64,000 bases of DNA, taken from NCBI GenBank assembly GCA_035236585.1, contig CP141138.1, positions 26,547,437 to 26,611,436 on the forward strand, given 5' to 3'. Shown piece by piece: positions 1 to 12,923 of this stretch (position 1 is the first letter of the stretch; every line of letters starts with the position of its first letter). The position numbers and the translations under genes were made by a program. The stretch is from Warburgia ugandensis (lineage: Eukaryota > Streptophyta > Magnoliopsida > Canellales > Canellaceae). The notes beneath the pieces were generated by a model, which was given only the letters and a program-made list of their open reading frames with translations, made no database searches and was not told the DNA's origin.

Positions 1-1590
1 AGTAGCCGTGAACTATTAGGATCAACAGAAGCATGTCATCCTTTAGGTCAATGTCCTTCCTTTGGGATTGCCCACCAATTGTTAAAAAAGGGGGAAATCT
101 AGTTTCTACTTTCTTTTTTCTCAAACTCAAGCAAAATTCTAAACTTGGGTCTTATTCAAGTAGGGTTTCTTGCTTTACAGTGAGATTTTCTAATGGATTT
201 TTGTTGTTCAATAAATTTTCATCAAGAGGTGTTAATGAGCCAGCATAAGATTTGCCAACTTTGAAGTAGATCCTTTGAGTACATATTTCAAAGAGACTTT
301 AACTAATTTATAAGCTTTCAAGATGCACTCAAGAGTCAAAACTCTGCATGGACTAGTTTATAGGGGGAGGAAGATGAAAGCTTCTAGATGCACTTCTGTT
401 AAATATGTATAGCATAATGATACATACAATGGCATGACATTGACTACAAGATGAGGATGAAGTAGCCGTCTACAAATTTAAACCCTTGATGTTGTTTTAG
501 TAGATTTTCTCTCGACAGAACCTCCCATATTGAAGCTATTGCTAGGAATCGCAAAAGAAGCATGAGAGAATGATCTCTCCAAAGATTAAAAGAAAAAGAA
601 AAATTCTCAAGCTTCAATAGTCTATTGCTGGGTTAAAATGAAGGTCATCTGCATATGACCAAGCTCGAAAGCGGTGGCATCAATGGGGTGAAAAGAGAAT
701 TGCCTTCTCATTTGCAGATCTCGCGATCAACTTTCAATGAGTCTAGAATAAAAAACCAATTGCAAGGAGAAGAATCCTCTTCATCCTGATTGTTGCTGCT
801 ACCACTTCTTCGCTCTTCATCTTTCCTTTCCCTCTATCTCTTTTCCTCTTTCTCCATCCGACAAATTCCAACTATAATATATGTCATGTATTCTCTCTTT
901 TCCAAAGATTATTGTTCTCTCTCTGGATATTTATTCTCTCAAACCCCAAATATAAAAGCCTTGCCTTAATGAATTGTAGAACCAGAAGAAAAAAAAAGGT
1001 AGCAAATCAAGTTACTACAGTAGTTGGTTTATAATAAGTGGTTTTAATGAAAATTAGAAAAATAGATTCCAGGCATAGCCTTATTCATCAATATTGATTG
1101 AGATTGTGTTGAAAAGACCCTTCATCTACGCAAATCCTCGTCATGGTAAACATCATAAAGAATCCCTCAAATTAGGGTGTTTCTAGTTTAGCATTGCCTG
1201 TCTGTCTTAACAATTTTATAGTTTTAGCTACTAATTATTAAGGTTTAGAATTGGTTTTACTTTGCTAAAGTCCAACCAACACAGTCTAGTAGGAAGCAAA
1301 TCTTCACCTTCTAGTTCAAGATACAAAACTAGAATCCGCCAAGATCTCCCTACAATTCATTCAAGAAAACTAGTTTGAAGATTCTAATAAAGGGAGAGCA
1401 GCTGTAGAACAACTTAATTTGATTGGAGCTTCAACAAGGATTGGATTACAAGTTAAATAATAATTTATATGCTAGTTGGAGCTATAAAGATCTGTGACTT
1501 GGGAGTTCTTCAGGGAGGCGAAGGAAGGAGGCCATAAGAAGAGATTAAAAATTTGCAAGGATTGGAGAAGAAGGCATTAGGATAGGGAAA
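1..1590. other. Unassigned AT-rich sequence left of the nested cluster
   Basis: No protein family, tRNA, LTR terminus or inverted repeat could be recognised here. A 71-codon open frame at 33-248 has no recognisable domain and is probably chance. A pyrimidine-rich patch around 820-940 resembles promoter or UTR sequence of plant retroelements, but nothing anchors it. The stretch ends where the old minus-strand LTR described below appears to begin (about 1591). Confidence 0.4.
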
Positions 1591-1596
1591 GTCTAA

Positions 1597-3731
1597 TGTT
1601 GATGTTTTCCGCAAGTGTATGGGCTATTGTGGTATAGCTAATGCAAGTACAGGTCGATCCTACAAGGACGCACTTTTAAAATTAGGAGTTTTAATAAAAT
1701 TTAATTATTTAAAAATTAAAATTAATTGACAAAAATTAACAGAAAAAATCAGACTTCAGATTCTGTTTAACAATGAAATTATAGAGGTCTAATTCCAAAA
1801 AGAAAAAAGAAAAAAATAACATAACCTTGATTAAATTAAAACTAGAAAAAATAAGAAAAATCTACTTTCCTAACTTAAGTATTGTCCAATTCTTCAATTT
1901 TGGTATCACAAACTTTAATCAAACTTCATTAGTATATTCAACATGTCTTTGATTAATGATTTGACGGATGAATTTGTCAGATTCTTCAAATTTTCAGAGA
2001 TCTAGTCTAATTAAGGAAATTAAGAATTAATGGCTTAGATATGATTTCTGAATATCATATTGAAGATCAGAGGTAGTAAATAAACTAAGAAGTTTCTTAA
2101 CAACAATTCCTGAAATTTGATTGAAAATCTGACATCAAATGGATGAGAAACTAAAGAGATACTATCATTTGATCATAAATGTTCATTTGATTAAACGTGC
2201 ATAAGGCAATTCAGATTAGGCAACCCATCGATTAAAACAGAACAAAGTAAAACACAAATAACAAATCAGAATAAAACAAAATGCAAACCGTAATAGGAAT
2301 CGGACATTAATGTAAACAAATTTATTCTCCTGAGGGCAAAAATGGAATTTTCCTAAAACTTCCTTAAACTTCCCGTAAAAGAAAAAGCAACAAAAGTAAC
2401 CCCGAAGAAGATGAAGATCACTGCTGGAGACCGTCGTGGCCTATGGAGGACTTGACTGGGCATCGTCAACTGGCTGACGGGCTAGTGATGCGATGGAAGC
2501 CTGAGCCATCCCGTGCTATGGTGTCATTGAGATCTGGACGTCCGTGCTAGAGCAGAGACACAAGGATAGCTGAGGCGTCGTCTACTGGCCAGTGAAGACA
2601 ACAAAGGCGTCGGGTGTGTTGGGGAGAGACGATCGGCTTGTTTGTGCAGCCCAGCTGGGCGTCGCCTGATTCTGATGTGGATAAAAGAGGGAAACTGGGT
2701 GTTGGGTTGTGCGGTTGGAAAATTGGGCAACGGAGATGGAGTGCGGTGCTAGAACAGGGAAGGTAAACAGAGGAGGAACAGAGGGCCGGGACCGGGCAGT
2801 AGCAAAATTACCCAGCTTTGGTCTGGGCTATGAAGATATGGATGGAAGGCCAGATGCGATGTTGGGACTGAAGAATAGAGGGAGACGAGATGGAACATTG
2901 CTTGATTCTGACAGAACCAGAACTGCACAGAGGCAAAGAGATAAAAGAGAGAGATAGAGATACGGAGAGGAGCGGGAGATGGGAGATGGGAGATGGGAGA
3001 ACAATAGACAGGGATATGTTCGTGGACAGACTGGAACGAGAGAGGTAAAGAGAGATGGAGCTTGAGCGAAGGCTGGGTGATGCTTGAAAAGGAAACAAAC
3101 TCATTGAACAAAAAAAACAATGGATAGAATGCAAGGAAAGAAAATGGTAATTCATGGAAGGAAAATGAGAAAAAAAAAAAACAAAGTAGAAGAGAATGGG
3201 TCTTCACCTGCGGCTACCTTCTACAGTCCACCCATCAAAGGGTTTCCTATCCACGGTTTCCTTCTCCCCCACTTTCCCCACGGTTAAGGAGTTTCTAAGT
3301 TTGACAAATTCTATTTTGCATGCTTTCCATTCCACGTGATCTCCTATTCAACTAATTTGCTCCATTCAATGCTCTACATCTTTGAACTTCTTTTAGGATG
3401 ATCTATTCCATTGATTATTAAATCTTACATTAATCCTCGTGATCTGAGCTATTTGATTTCCAATTCAAGTGATCGGCACCGTGGATTTAGCCATTCTAAC
3501 TATGATATGTTTAATCTACAAGAAATAAGACTAGATTAGAGTCATCTAACCTATCATTAAACATCTAATTAGCTATGATGATCATCTCACCGTTAAATTT
3601 CATAATTTAACCATTAGATGGTCAGTTAAAGCTAAATTTCATATTTTATCTAAAAATTATTACATTGATGAGTTAGATAATCTAATTAAATGCTAAATAA
3701 GGGTATTTTGGCCAAAATTAAACATTTATCA
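1597..3731 (-). repeat. 3' LTR of Athila-like copy 1
   Basis: This is the partner of 8252-10387, alignable end to end with scattered substitutions and small indels. The terminal R/U5 part at 1597-1690 carries the block found in every Athila-like LTR of this window (GGGCTATTGTGG and a CGATCC-type stretch). Relative to the 5' LTR it lacks about 35 bp near 3260, which in the 5' copy contain a TATA-like box. Confidence 0.92.
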
Positions 3732-3742
3732 CACTCCCAACC
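3732..3742 (-). other. Polypurine tract of copy 1
   Basis: On the minus strand GGTTGGGAGTG directly precedes the 3' LTR. Equivalent tracts precede the 3' LTRs at 41314-41329 and 50284-50295. This is the expected plus-strand primer site. Confidence 0.8.
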
Positions 3743-5409
3743 TGCATTTTGCTAGTATAGCGCAAAACATGCAGAAAATCATTTTACAAAAACTGGTACA
3801 AGGTACCACTTTCGTAGGTACTCACGATTGCATTTAGCACATGCAACAAGCCCTTGAACCCCTAGTGAACAAGTTAGGCCTCGTGAGGGTTTGTAGTGAA
3901 CATAACCACAAAATTCAATAAGGTTGAGTCCCTTATTTTATCTCAGAGAATCCTCATTCATTAGCAATTTACTAGTTTTTCACAACTTAATGAAGATGCT
4001 TTGACAATTTTATACATCATACACATATTAAAGACATTTTATTTGAGCTATTTCTCAGAGTGCATATGTGTGTGTACAGCCACATAAATATTGACTTCTA
4101 AATGGATATGCTTAAATTCCATTGGAAATATGTTTTGACAACAAATTCTCATAGGTATACGCTCAAAAATGAAACTCTCAGATAAGGGGTTTAAACATAT
4201 TTTTGTCAATATGTGACCGAATCCAACAAGCTAATGATTCACATAATTCTTTTGAACGCTCATGAGATAAAGGCAAGTGATCCATAAGAGTGGATATTAT
4301 CACCAAGCATATTAGGGGTCTTTTACCTTTATTCCTTATTTTTATCTCCTCTTAATGGCTATGTCCACTTAAGATCAATAAGTCTTTAACTAGGACAAAA
4401 CATAGGCTTATGACATATTTATAAAAGAAGGGTGGTATAAGGATTTCAAAGGTTCAAAATTAAGTAGAAGTCTTCACTGAATATCTGCTAGGACAACTTT
4501 TCTTTTGGATTTGTACTTGAAATGAAATTCTCTTTCAAATTTTGGTCTTTCTCTTTCTCTTTCAATTTTTTTTTCTTTTTTTCTTCTTTGGAAGAAAGAT
4601 GGCTAATTTTCACACTTCTTTGACTTTTTGTATATTTTTCATCTTTTTCTGCTAACTCTGCTCATTTTGAAGATGGGTAGTGGTTATTTAGTTTAGTTAG
4701 TTATTCTGGTTTAAGGTGAATGTGGTTAAGAAAGAAAAAGGCTTACTAATAGGCTCAAAAGGGCTAACTAGTGGTATAATATACTGAGTAGGCTTTATAT
4801 CTTTAAGCTAAGCAAGGATGGCCTATATCATTTCTTAGGTTTTCTAAAGCCTATCAAATTCAATAAATTTTCTGGAATTAAAGCTATTACTCCTATTTAT
4901 TCTTGATTTTTAACCAAAACAAGGATAACAGGATCGCACTAATGTATGTACGCTGAAGAAATTTTGGAATTACTTATAACTCTCAGAAAGAAGATAGTCT
5001 ATAAACTCACTAGGTTATAGGTCTCCACTGATTTTACTCAAGGTCTCTAAGTCATACCTATATATTAGTCTTGATTATGTGTTGTGTGTAAATGGTTTCC
5101 GAGAATTAACTTTCACAAAATGCTTCAACACATGAATGATATGCCAAACTAATCATATGCATTCCCATTAAGAGGCGAAAACAGTGGTATTACCAAATTC
5201 TGAACATCCAGTTCTCATAGTAGTAAGGGAACACTACTTTAAAAACTTTTTTTTAAATTTTTTTTCAAAAGAAAACTCAAGAAACTTCAAAATCTCTATG
5301 TGCATCTACACCCTCCAACCTAAACGAAACATTGTCCGCAATGTATGGAAAACGTAGGATCCTATATGATAATGGAAGGATGTAGAAGATGGATACTTGA
5401 AAAACATCT
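3743..5409 (-). other. Non-coding 3' region of copy 1
   Basis: About 1.7 kb between the end of the internal reading frame and the PPT. It has no usable reading frame but is homologous throughout to 48368-50118 of copy 2. For example, the tract around 4060-4170 mirrors the sequence around 49700-49800, and the pyrimidine patch at 4550-4600 mirrors 49260-49310. Preservation of a long non-coding 3' region is usual for Athila-type elements. Confidence 0.65.
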
Positions 5410-5445
5410 AGGTTGCTCCCAGAAAGCGATAAGTTTTACGTCTTC
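5410..5445 (-). promoter_or_regulatory. Conserved post-coding motif (GAAGACG...GGAGGCAACC type)
   Basis: In minus-strand sense this reads GAAGACGTAAAACTTATCGC and then a slightly diverged GGGAGCAACC. The same block occurs at 39562-39598 just after the Athila integrase and at 48329-48367 after the copy 2 reading frame. It lies just beyond the last stop codon in all three elements. A role in RNA processing, translation or packaging is inference. Confidence 0.65.
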
Positions 5446-5492
5446 AGCTAAACATTACCTAACCTAACTTTCTAAACCTAGGCCTAATTGGG

Positions 5493-7071
5493 TCAAATTA
5501 TTTTTCCTAATCCTAACCCTAAAATGAAATTGCGAGATTTCTCATGCCACTTCAGAATCTCGGGGTAATCTATATATTGCCTCCATCCTAAAATTTTTGG
5601 TTGTAGTAACATTAAAACGATGAAGATCACCACAATTTTTAATTGTGGAGAATCATCTTGGTAATCCCCCATCTTCAAAATTTCATGGTAGTCAATATAA
5701 TTCCTCCACCTTAAAAATTGAGGTGATGGTAACACAATGACTTTGTGTATTACCGAGCATTTTGTTGGACCATTTGGAGATAAATGGTCATTTCCTTGAC
5801 CAAATTGAGGGATAACAATGACCATTATATCCAAGTTAATGTTTTCCTTCTTTTCCCTAACATTGTCATGAAATAAGGGTATAAGATGACTATGCCCTTC
5901 CCTAAAAGGTTGTTCTTGTATTACTAGAGGTTGGGACAAGGTTTGGCTTAAACCCTGGTTATCTTCTAATGTATACCCTAGAGTTGGTTGATGTAGATTA
6001 ATTGACTCTTTTTCATCTTGTTTTATGGGTAGAGGTAAGGTGTCAAATGGACCTACATGACTATCTTGTGATTGTTCAAATAAGGTTGGTAAGTCCTAAT
6101 TAGGTACATCTTCTACATTACAAGATTCAACATAAATTTCAGGCTCTATAGGGGTTCTACTCTAGCTTGCCATTGAGAAGTATCCATCAAAGGCATAGTA
6201 TCCAACAACTCATTCATCTCTTCAATAAATATGTCTTCATCAAAGTTATAAGAGTAAGTGGGAGGTTTTGGGGTGAATGTTTCTAAAGCTTCATTTTCTT
6301 CCTCAATAGACGTCTCTTCATCATAATCGTAAGGAGCAAGACATGGCTTGAGTAGATATAAGTTAGAGGTTTCTAAGGATCGTTGTAGACATTGTAGCTC
6401 AGATGGATCATAAGAAATTTCCATCCTATTATTAGTAAAAATGGCTCTTCATTATCCCCAATTTACTTTAGTTCCTTAGTCCTTTTTATAATTTCAACAA
6501 TGTTTCTTTCAATATTTTTCCACATTGGTTTTGTTTCCTTTACCCATTTCTCTATCTCTTGTCTCATTTTCTTTTGGTTAGTAGCTATGACTTGTTCTAT
6601 TCTCTCAAAAAATTGTTGCTCTTCTAATGGTGGTTCTTCATGTTGTAGAGGAAAAGACTCATAGGATTGGTATTGTTGTGGCATTGGGGTACTGAAAAAG
6701 GACTGAGTAGGTTGAACACTTGATGGTTGACCCTGATATTCTAAATAATCATGGTAATGTTGACCAAGGTGGGACCATTGTGGTTCTTCCTGATATCAAT
6801 AGTCCTGAGACCATAGTTGTTCATGATGCCTAGCCCATCCATTATAGTCTTGGTAATTTGTGTCAGGATAATAATTGCTAGGGTTTTTTAATGCTTTATG
6901 CATCCACTAGCTCTTGATAATATTTATTGTATGTGGAGCTTGATGGGGGTCAGGAAGGAGTGGAATAGGGATGCTCAAAATAAGTATAGTCATTATTGTA
7001 TTGAGCTTGTGGCACAACTTGCCTAGAAACTATTAGCCTAAGAAATTGAATTTCCATAATATCTAACCTAT
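5493..7071 (-). pseudogene. Broken internal reading frame of the non-autonomous family (copy 1)
   Basis: Open segments at 6463-6684, 6146-6424 and 5493-5939 lie in different frames and match in order the single frame at 46738-48285. The position equivalent to the copy 2 start codon (7069-7071) reads ATA instead of ATG. Visible parts are a Tyr/Gln/Pro-rich N-terminal region; a charged, probably coiled-coil segment following YQSYESFPLQHEEPPLEE; an acidic Asp/Glu-rich stretch; and a C-terminal pair of W-x-x-Y-I-D-Y-x-E-I-L-K repeats. There is no CCHC knuckle, no protease D-S/T-G and no RT motif, so this is neither a normal gag nor pol. I do not recognise the protein. Its function is unknown; trans-packaging or silencing avoidance would be speculation. 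Confidence 0.75.
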
Positions 7072-8227
7072 CTATCGATAAATATAATCTATGAAATCTA
7101 TCCCCTTCTTGATAGGCTTCTTTCTTTTAAAGATGAAAACTAACCTGCATGATGCAACCTAACTTCCTAAAATGATGCATAAACAAAGGGCACAATATAA
7201 TCCTCGAGGCTAATAAGCAGCAATATTTTGACATTCTTGAATTTCTGTGGGGACAATACTTTTAATTAGCCTAATCTATTGCTCCTCCTCTCCTTTAGAT
7301 TTGACTATTGCTTACCAGTTAGGTTCTGCGCAAGGTGGTTTATACAAATCTCATGTAAGGAGGCGTTTAGACGTCAACAAGAGGCGAGGGAAGAGCAAGG
7401 CTCTATTAGATAACCCCCAATAACTACAGTGCTCAAAAGCCACTCGAGTGACAATAAATCGCATCTTATTAAGAAGGTCCAACGAGCATGTGATGGCCCT
7501 ATAAGTCTCTTTTGATTGATTTTAATTTGATTTGAAAGGTAAGGTAGCATGCTTGAGGTGATTATCCTAGGTGAGCTAAGGAGTGGTGATAAAATTCACC
7601 CTTGATCTTGTAGGGATATGGTGTCCTTACTAATTAAATTTCACACTCCATGGTAGTTTGATCAGCATATATATCACCTTAAAGCATTAAACATGCCTTA
7701 AGAATGCAATTAAAATAGTAAACTAATGCAAAGACCTAAAAATGCAACAGTTATCAAATATGCCTTCTATATGCACTTATACTACCAAAGAATGCAAATG
7801 CAAACCTAATCTAAGAATTAAAAGGAGTGAGGAAACTTACAGTGGGGTTTTTTATGAAGATCAAGTATAGGTCACCTTATCCCACACTTGCTTATATTAT
7901 ATAGCCCTTTAAATATTGAAATAAAAATTGCAAATTACAAAGGGGCCTCACTACAAGATTCACTCAAAAGAAAAGGAAAATTCTAATCCAAGAAAGCAGG
8001 GAAATTTTTATTTTGATGAAGATCTCCTTGCCAATTTCCTCCACTTTCCTGTTTTCCTGAAAAACAAAATTAGAAATAAGTACCAAATTTAGGAAATAAG
8101 GTGGTTATGGACTAAAAACAAAATTGAAAAATGCACCTAAAATGCTAAGACAATGCAATTCTTAAAAAAAATTAATTTTTCTATTTTTTGGAGTTTTAAT
8201 TAAATTTTATAAAAACTTTGCTGCGGG
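7072..8227 (-). other. Leader (5' untranslated region) of copy 1
   Basis: This 1.15-kb stretch between PBS and reading frame is homologous to 45522-46737 of copy 2 and to 33398-34635 of the Athila. Shared blocks in leader sense include TTTGATTGATTTTAA-like and GCCTCCTTACA-like segments and the conserved patch after the first splice-like region. Such leaders of Athila/Tat elements are thought to carry packaging and dimerisation signals; that role is inferred here. Confidence 0.7.
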
Positions 8228-8245
8228 TCCCTGGCAATGGTGCCA
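8228..8245 (-). other. tRNA-Asp-type primer binding site of copy 1
   Basis: The minus strand reads TGGCACCATTGCCAGGGA, six bases inside the 5' LTR. This is a mildly decayed version of the TGGCGCCGTTGCC type used by Athila elements (tRNA-Asp), and matches the Athila PBS at 33380-33397. Confidence 0.85.
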
Positions 8246-8251
8246 AAAACT

Positions 8252-10387
8252 TGTTGATGTTTTTCACAAGTGCACGGGCTATTATGGTATAGCTAATGCA
8301 ACTATGGGTCAATCCCACAAGGACGCGCTTTTAGAATTGGGAGTTTTAATAAAATTTAATTATTTAAAAATTGAAATTAATTGACAAAAATTAACGAAAA
8401 GAAATCAGACTTTGAATTTCGTTTAACAGTGAAATTACAGAGGTCTAATTCCAAAAGGAAAAGGAAAAAAATAACATAACCTTGATAAAATTAAAACATG
8501 AAAAATATATATATATATTCTACTTTCCTAGCTTAAGTACTATCCAATTCTTCAATTTTGGTATCACAAACTTTGATCAAACTTCATCACTATATTCAAC
8601 ATGTCGTTGATTAATGATTTGATGAATGAATTTGTCAAATTCTTCAAATTTTTAGAGATCTAGTTTAATTAAGAATTTAAGAATTAATGGCTTAGATCTA
8701 ATTTCTGAATATCATATTGAAGATTAGAGGTAGTAAATAAACTAAGAAGTTTCTTAACAACAATTCCTAAAATTTGATTGAAAATCAGACATCAAATAGA
8801 TGAGAAACTAAAGAGATACTATCATTTAATCAGAACTGTTCATTTGATTAAACGTGCATAAGGTAGTTCAAATTAGGCAATCCATGGATTGAAACAGAAT
8901 AAAACAAAATGCAGACTGTAATAGTAACCAGACAACAATGTAAATAAAATTATTCTCCTAAGGGCAACAATGGAATTTTTCCCTAAACTTCCTTAAACTT
9001 CTCGTAAAAGAAAAAAACAACAAACCCCAAAGAAGATGAAGATCACTACTGGAGATCGTAGTGGCCTATGGAGGACTGGACTGGGTGTCATTGACTAGCT
9101 AAGGGGCTGGTGATGCGATGCAAGCCGGAGCCATTCGGTGGTGTGGTGTCGTTGAGATCTGGGCGTCCATGTTAGAGCACAGACACAAGGAGACCTAGGG
9201 CGTCATCGACTAGCTGGTGAAGACGACAAAGGCGTTGGGTGTGTTGGGGAGAGAAGATTGGCCTGATTGTGCAGCTCAGCTGGGCCTTGTCTAGTTCCAA
9301 CATGGATAAAAGAGGGAAACTGGGTGTTGGGTTGTGTGTTTGGAAGATTGGGCAACAAAGATGGAGTGTGGTGCTAAAACAGGGAAGGTAAACAGAAGCG
9401 GAACAGAGGACTAGGACTGGGCAGTAGCAAAATGACTTGGCTTTGGTCTGGGCAATGAAGATATTGATGGAAGGCCAAATGTGATGCAAGGACTGAAGAA
9501 TAGAGGGAGACAAGATGGAACAGTGCCTGATTCCGACAGAACCAGAACTGCACAAAGGCAAAGAGATAAAAGAGAGAGATAGAGATACAGAGAGGATCAG
9601 GAGAGGGGCAATAGACAGGGATATGTGCATGGACAGATGGACAGACTAGAATGAGAGAGAGAGAAAGAGAGATGGAGCTTGAGAGAAGGCTGGGTGATGC
9701 TTGAAAAGGAAACAAACTCATTGAACAAAAAAAAAAACAATGGATAGAATGCAAGGAAAGAAAACAATAATTTACTGAAGGAAAATGAGAGAAAAAAAAA
9801 GAAAAAAAAAGAAGAAGAGAATATGTCTTCACCTGCAGTTACCTCATACAGTCCACCCATCTAAGGGGCTCCTTTCCACAGTATCCTTCTCCCCTTTATA
9901 TAACTTCTCCTCTTTCTATTCTCCTCCACTTTCCCTACGGTTGAGTTTCTAAGTTTGACAAATTCTATTTTGCATGCCTTCCATTCCACACGATCTTCTA
10001 TTCAATTAATCTGCTCCATTCAATGCTCTGCATCTTTGAACTTCTTTTAGGATGATCTAATCCATTGATTACTAAATCTGACATTAATCCTCATGATCCG
10101 AGCTATTTGATTTCCAATTCAAGTGATCTACACCATAGATTTAGCCATTCTAAATATGATCTGTTTAATTTGCAAGAGATAAGACTAGATTAGAGTCATC
10201 TAACTCATCCATTAAACATCTAATTAGCTCTGATGATCATCTAACTATTAAATTTCACAATTTAACCATTAGATGGTCAATTAAAGCTAAATTTTATATT
10301 TTATCTAAAAATTATTACATTGATGAGTTAGATGATCTAATTAAATGCTAAATTAAGAGTATTTTGGCCAAAATTAAACACTTATCA
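8252..10387 (-). repeat. 5' LTR of Athila-like copy 1
   Basis: About 2.14 kb, paired with 1597-3731. In element sense it starts TGATAAGTGTTTAATTTTGG and ends CATCAACA. The middle is strongly pyrimidine-rich in sense orientation (purine-rich on plus near 9550-9680 and 9780-9820), a feature of all Athila-like LTRs in this window. Chance open frames at 9172-9860 are only by-products of that bias. Confidence 0.92.
9895..9902 (-). promoter_or_regulatory. TATA-like box in the 5' LTR of copy 1
   Basis: The minus strand reads TATATAAA, about 490 bp inside the LTR, upstream of the pyrimidine-rich block where transcription would be expected to start. The 3' LTR has lost this box in a ~35-bp indel. Confidence 0.5.
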
Positions 10388-12348
10388 TCTAACGTCCTGG
10401 GTTTTTCTAATACTTTCACAAAATCTCTTACAATTGTCGACCCCTAAGTTTGGAAAACTATTTAGAAAATAAACAATGAAAAACAATTTTCATGAGAAGT
10501 CTTTCCCAAGTGTCATCTTTCTTTTCTAAAAATTAGGATTTTCATGAATGAGTAGGACATTTCTATAGAAAATTTTGTAGAGTTTCCTCTGTTTTTTGAA
10601 CTTATGCATTTTACACATGCGAATACGATATCCTAAATAAGCACAATTTAAGTCAAATATTAATAAAGGAGCCTATGTTTCCATCCGTCTGCATGAATAC
10701 ATAATTTAAATGTGTATGGTTTTAGAAATCAAGTTTTTAAGTAAACAAAAAGAATAATTCATGACCAGGATCAATCCAATCATAGCTACACCACCCTAAC
10801 TTCAATCTACATGTTCACATGTCTATAAAGCAAAGTCCTATTAAGTAAAAAAATTACATCAGTTCACAAGATCATCAACTACATTGCAAACCTATTTGAT
10901 ATACCTTTTATGCCCTTCTCTTGAGATCCCTAGCATAATCTTCTACTCCTCTGTCTTATTTCTTCAAACTTGAAACATTGAAAATAATTTACAATGTCTC
11001 GACAAGCTTAAACTTGTGTAGTTAGTTCATCATCGAAATATGAAGTTTATGCAGTTTCAAATCCAAAACTGATACATAATCACAAGTTATGCAATTCAGT
11101 AAAATATGGTACATAATAAGCAATATAATAAAACCATGAAATCTCAATGGAACTTTACAAATTAATGTCATGCCAAACCAATTCAAATTATTAGTTTCAA
11201 TATCCATGCATATTGTTTCAAAGATAATTAGTAACCTTTGTAAGGTATTTTACAAGATATGAAAGATCACCACAACTCATGTCATGCATTATCTCATAAA
11301 TATACTCATCCAAACTAAATAGTGAATCATCATTAAAAATCAATAGACAAAAAGCATTTAAATCATATCATGTTTCAATATAATCAATGTATCTTAATAA
11401 ACACACACACGCACGCACATGCACATATTACCATCAGAACCTCCTTGAAGTCTTGCGAGTGTAAAAACACTTGTAATCTGAATATCTGCCCTTGGTCATG
11501 TGTACTCATTATGGACCTAAAATCCCAAGGTGCCATGCAGCTATACTATTATGCTATAAATACACATATCAAAATAATTGACCCTCTGTGTGACTGACAA
11601 GACCCAATCAAGTCTATGGCTATCATGTCAATACCAAGCGGATAGACTTCCAACATCATGTGAGCAATGAGTACAAAGTGCCTCAGGCCATAACCTTGCC
11701 CATGATGTTATCATAACCTAGATTCAGCCTTTTAAGGTATGTATCTAATACACATTTACAATTTCAAAAGGAGGATGATTGGTCCTCAACCTTCCTATCA
11801 CATTGTCCACCAGGCCCAATATATCCTTCATAACATAATAATACTAGGTATCATCACATGCAAATATAATTGATAAAACCATAGAATTCCATGCATTAGT
11901 GGAATCATGTAATTCAAACCTCATGATGCAATATAACAATGTAAAAGTAATCATCACAAGGATTGAGTTGAGGATTCCACATTCCTCTTCATTTTTTAAC
12001 TCATGAAGTCCATATAGTATCAAATATGTTTTCATGTACAAGTTTCAAATTTGATAGTAAAACAACATGGCATTTCAAACTAATAAGTTGCATGAAATGC
12101 AAGTATGCTAATTGCATAAATTAAAAATCTCAAAACCCCACATTTTAAGCATTTTCAAATGTGATATAGTAGTCATCAATGGTTTTCATATTTCACGAAA
12201 GCATATTGATGTTAAAATTACCTACCTCCTTTGACGTGCTCCTCGATTTAGTGATGTCTTTTTTTTCACTCACTTGTCGATCAACCTTCTTTGTTGATGT
12301 TCCAAAGTTCTTGTCAATGTTGAATCATAAATTAATAAGTACATAAGA
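10388..12348 (-). mobile_element. Segment 1 of an old split Tekay/Del-like LTR
   Basis: Immediately right of the Athila-like element the sequence reads AACGTCCTGGGTTTTTC, resembling the CGTGACCCGGGTTTTC end of the LTR at 60433. Matching patches follow in order: CCAGGATCAATCCAATCATAGC (10767) with CCAGGTCCATCCAGTCACAGC (18192); CCACCAGGCCCAATA (11808) with CCCACTAGGCTCAATA (18999); and GTTAAAATTACCTACCTC (12213) with the same string at 61686. The LTR therefore begins near 1591 and continues beyond the solo LTR at 12349 (segments 17035-17981 and 21150 onward). Added together the pieces make about 3.2-3.3 kb, the size of its relatives. Confidence 0.75.
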
Positions 12349-12915
12349 TGTAATGACCCCAAATTTATGTGAAATTATTGAGAAAAATTAATAAAGTTTA
12401 AATTTTTAGAAATTCTAGGTTGGAATATTAGGTTATTAAAAATTCTCTTTTTATAGAGATTAAACCATGATTTGAAACCTAAAAATTATGGATGTACTTG
12501 AAAAATCAATTGAAATGACATTAAGTATGTTCAATTTTGAGTTAAAATGAAAAATTCCTAATTTTATAAACAAAAGGGTAAGATGGTAATTTCACACATA
12601 ATAGAGAATTAAAACATGAATATTTGGAATGTACTTTAAAAACTAATCAAAATGACTCTAAGTACACTAAATTCCAAGTTCGAACAATTAGTGCATTTTT
12701 TCATTTTTGGGAATAAGAGGGCAAAACAGTCATTTCACATTTAAAGTGGGGCCCACATCGTGGTCCAACATTCTGGAAGCAGCCATCAGTGATCAAACCA
12801 CTACCAACTGATAGTGGAGACAGAGGTGGGGTGGTAGCTCCACTCACTATTAAATTTAATCAAAAGTAAAAATAGCACAATTATAAGAAATTAATAAAAA
12901 ATTCAAAATCTTACC

Positions 12916-12923
12916 TATAAATA
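12916..12923 (+). promoter_or_regulatory. TATA box of solo LTR A
   Basis: TATAAATA lies 570 bp inside the LTR, followed about 90-140 bp later by a pyrimidine-rich CTCTCTCC region. The position suits an LTR core promoter. Confidence 0.5.

Larger units (their letters stand above)
1597..10387 (-). mobile_element. Complete non-autonomous Athila-like LTR retrotransposon (copy 1)
   Basis: The element starts TGTTGATG and ends CACTTATCA on the plus strand, so in its own minus-strand sense it reads TG...CA. It is flanked by a perfect 5-bp target-site duplication, TCTAA, at 1592-1596 and 10388-10392. The two LTRs are about 2.14 kb (8252-10387 is 5', 1597-3731 is 3'). A tRNA-Asp-type PBS lies next to the 5' LTR and a GGTTGGGAGTG polypurine tract next to the 3' LTR. 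The 4.5-kb interior has no gag, protease, RT, RNase H or integrase. It holds instead a broken reading frame shared with the element at 42110-52019. The LTR ends, PBS and leader are Athila-like, so it probably relied on an Athila helper. It sits a few bases inside the end of an older Tekay-like LTR. Confidence 0.92.

Noticed and set aside
33-248. 71-codon frame near the window start as a gene end
   Set aside because: No motif, no splice context and ordinary composition.
2709-3207. Overlapping frames on both strands in the left LTR (and the same at 9172-9860)
   Set aside because: They coincide with the biased LTR middle and are not retained consistently between the two LTRs.
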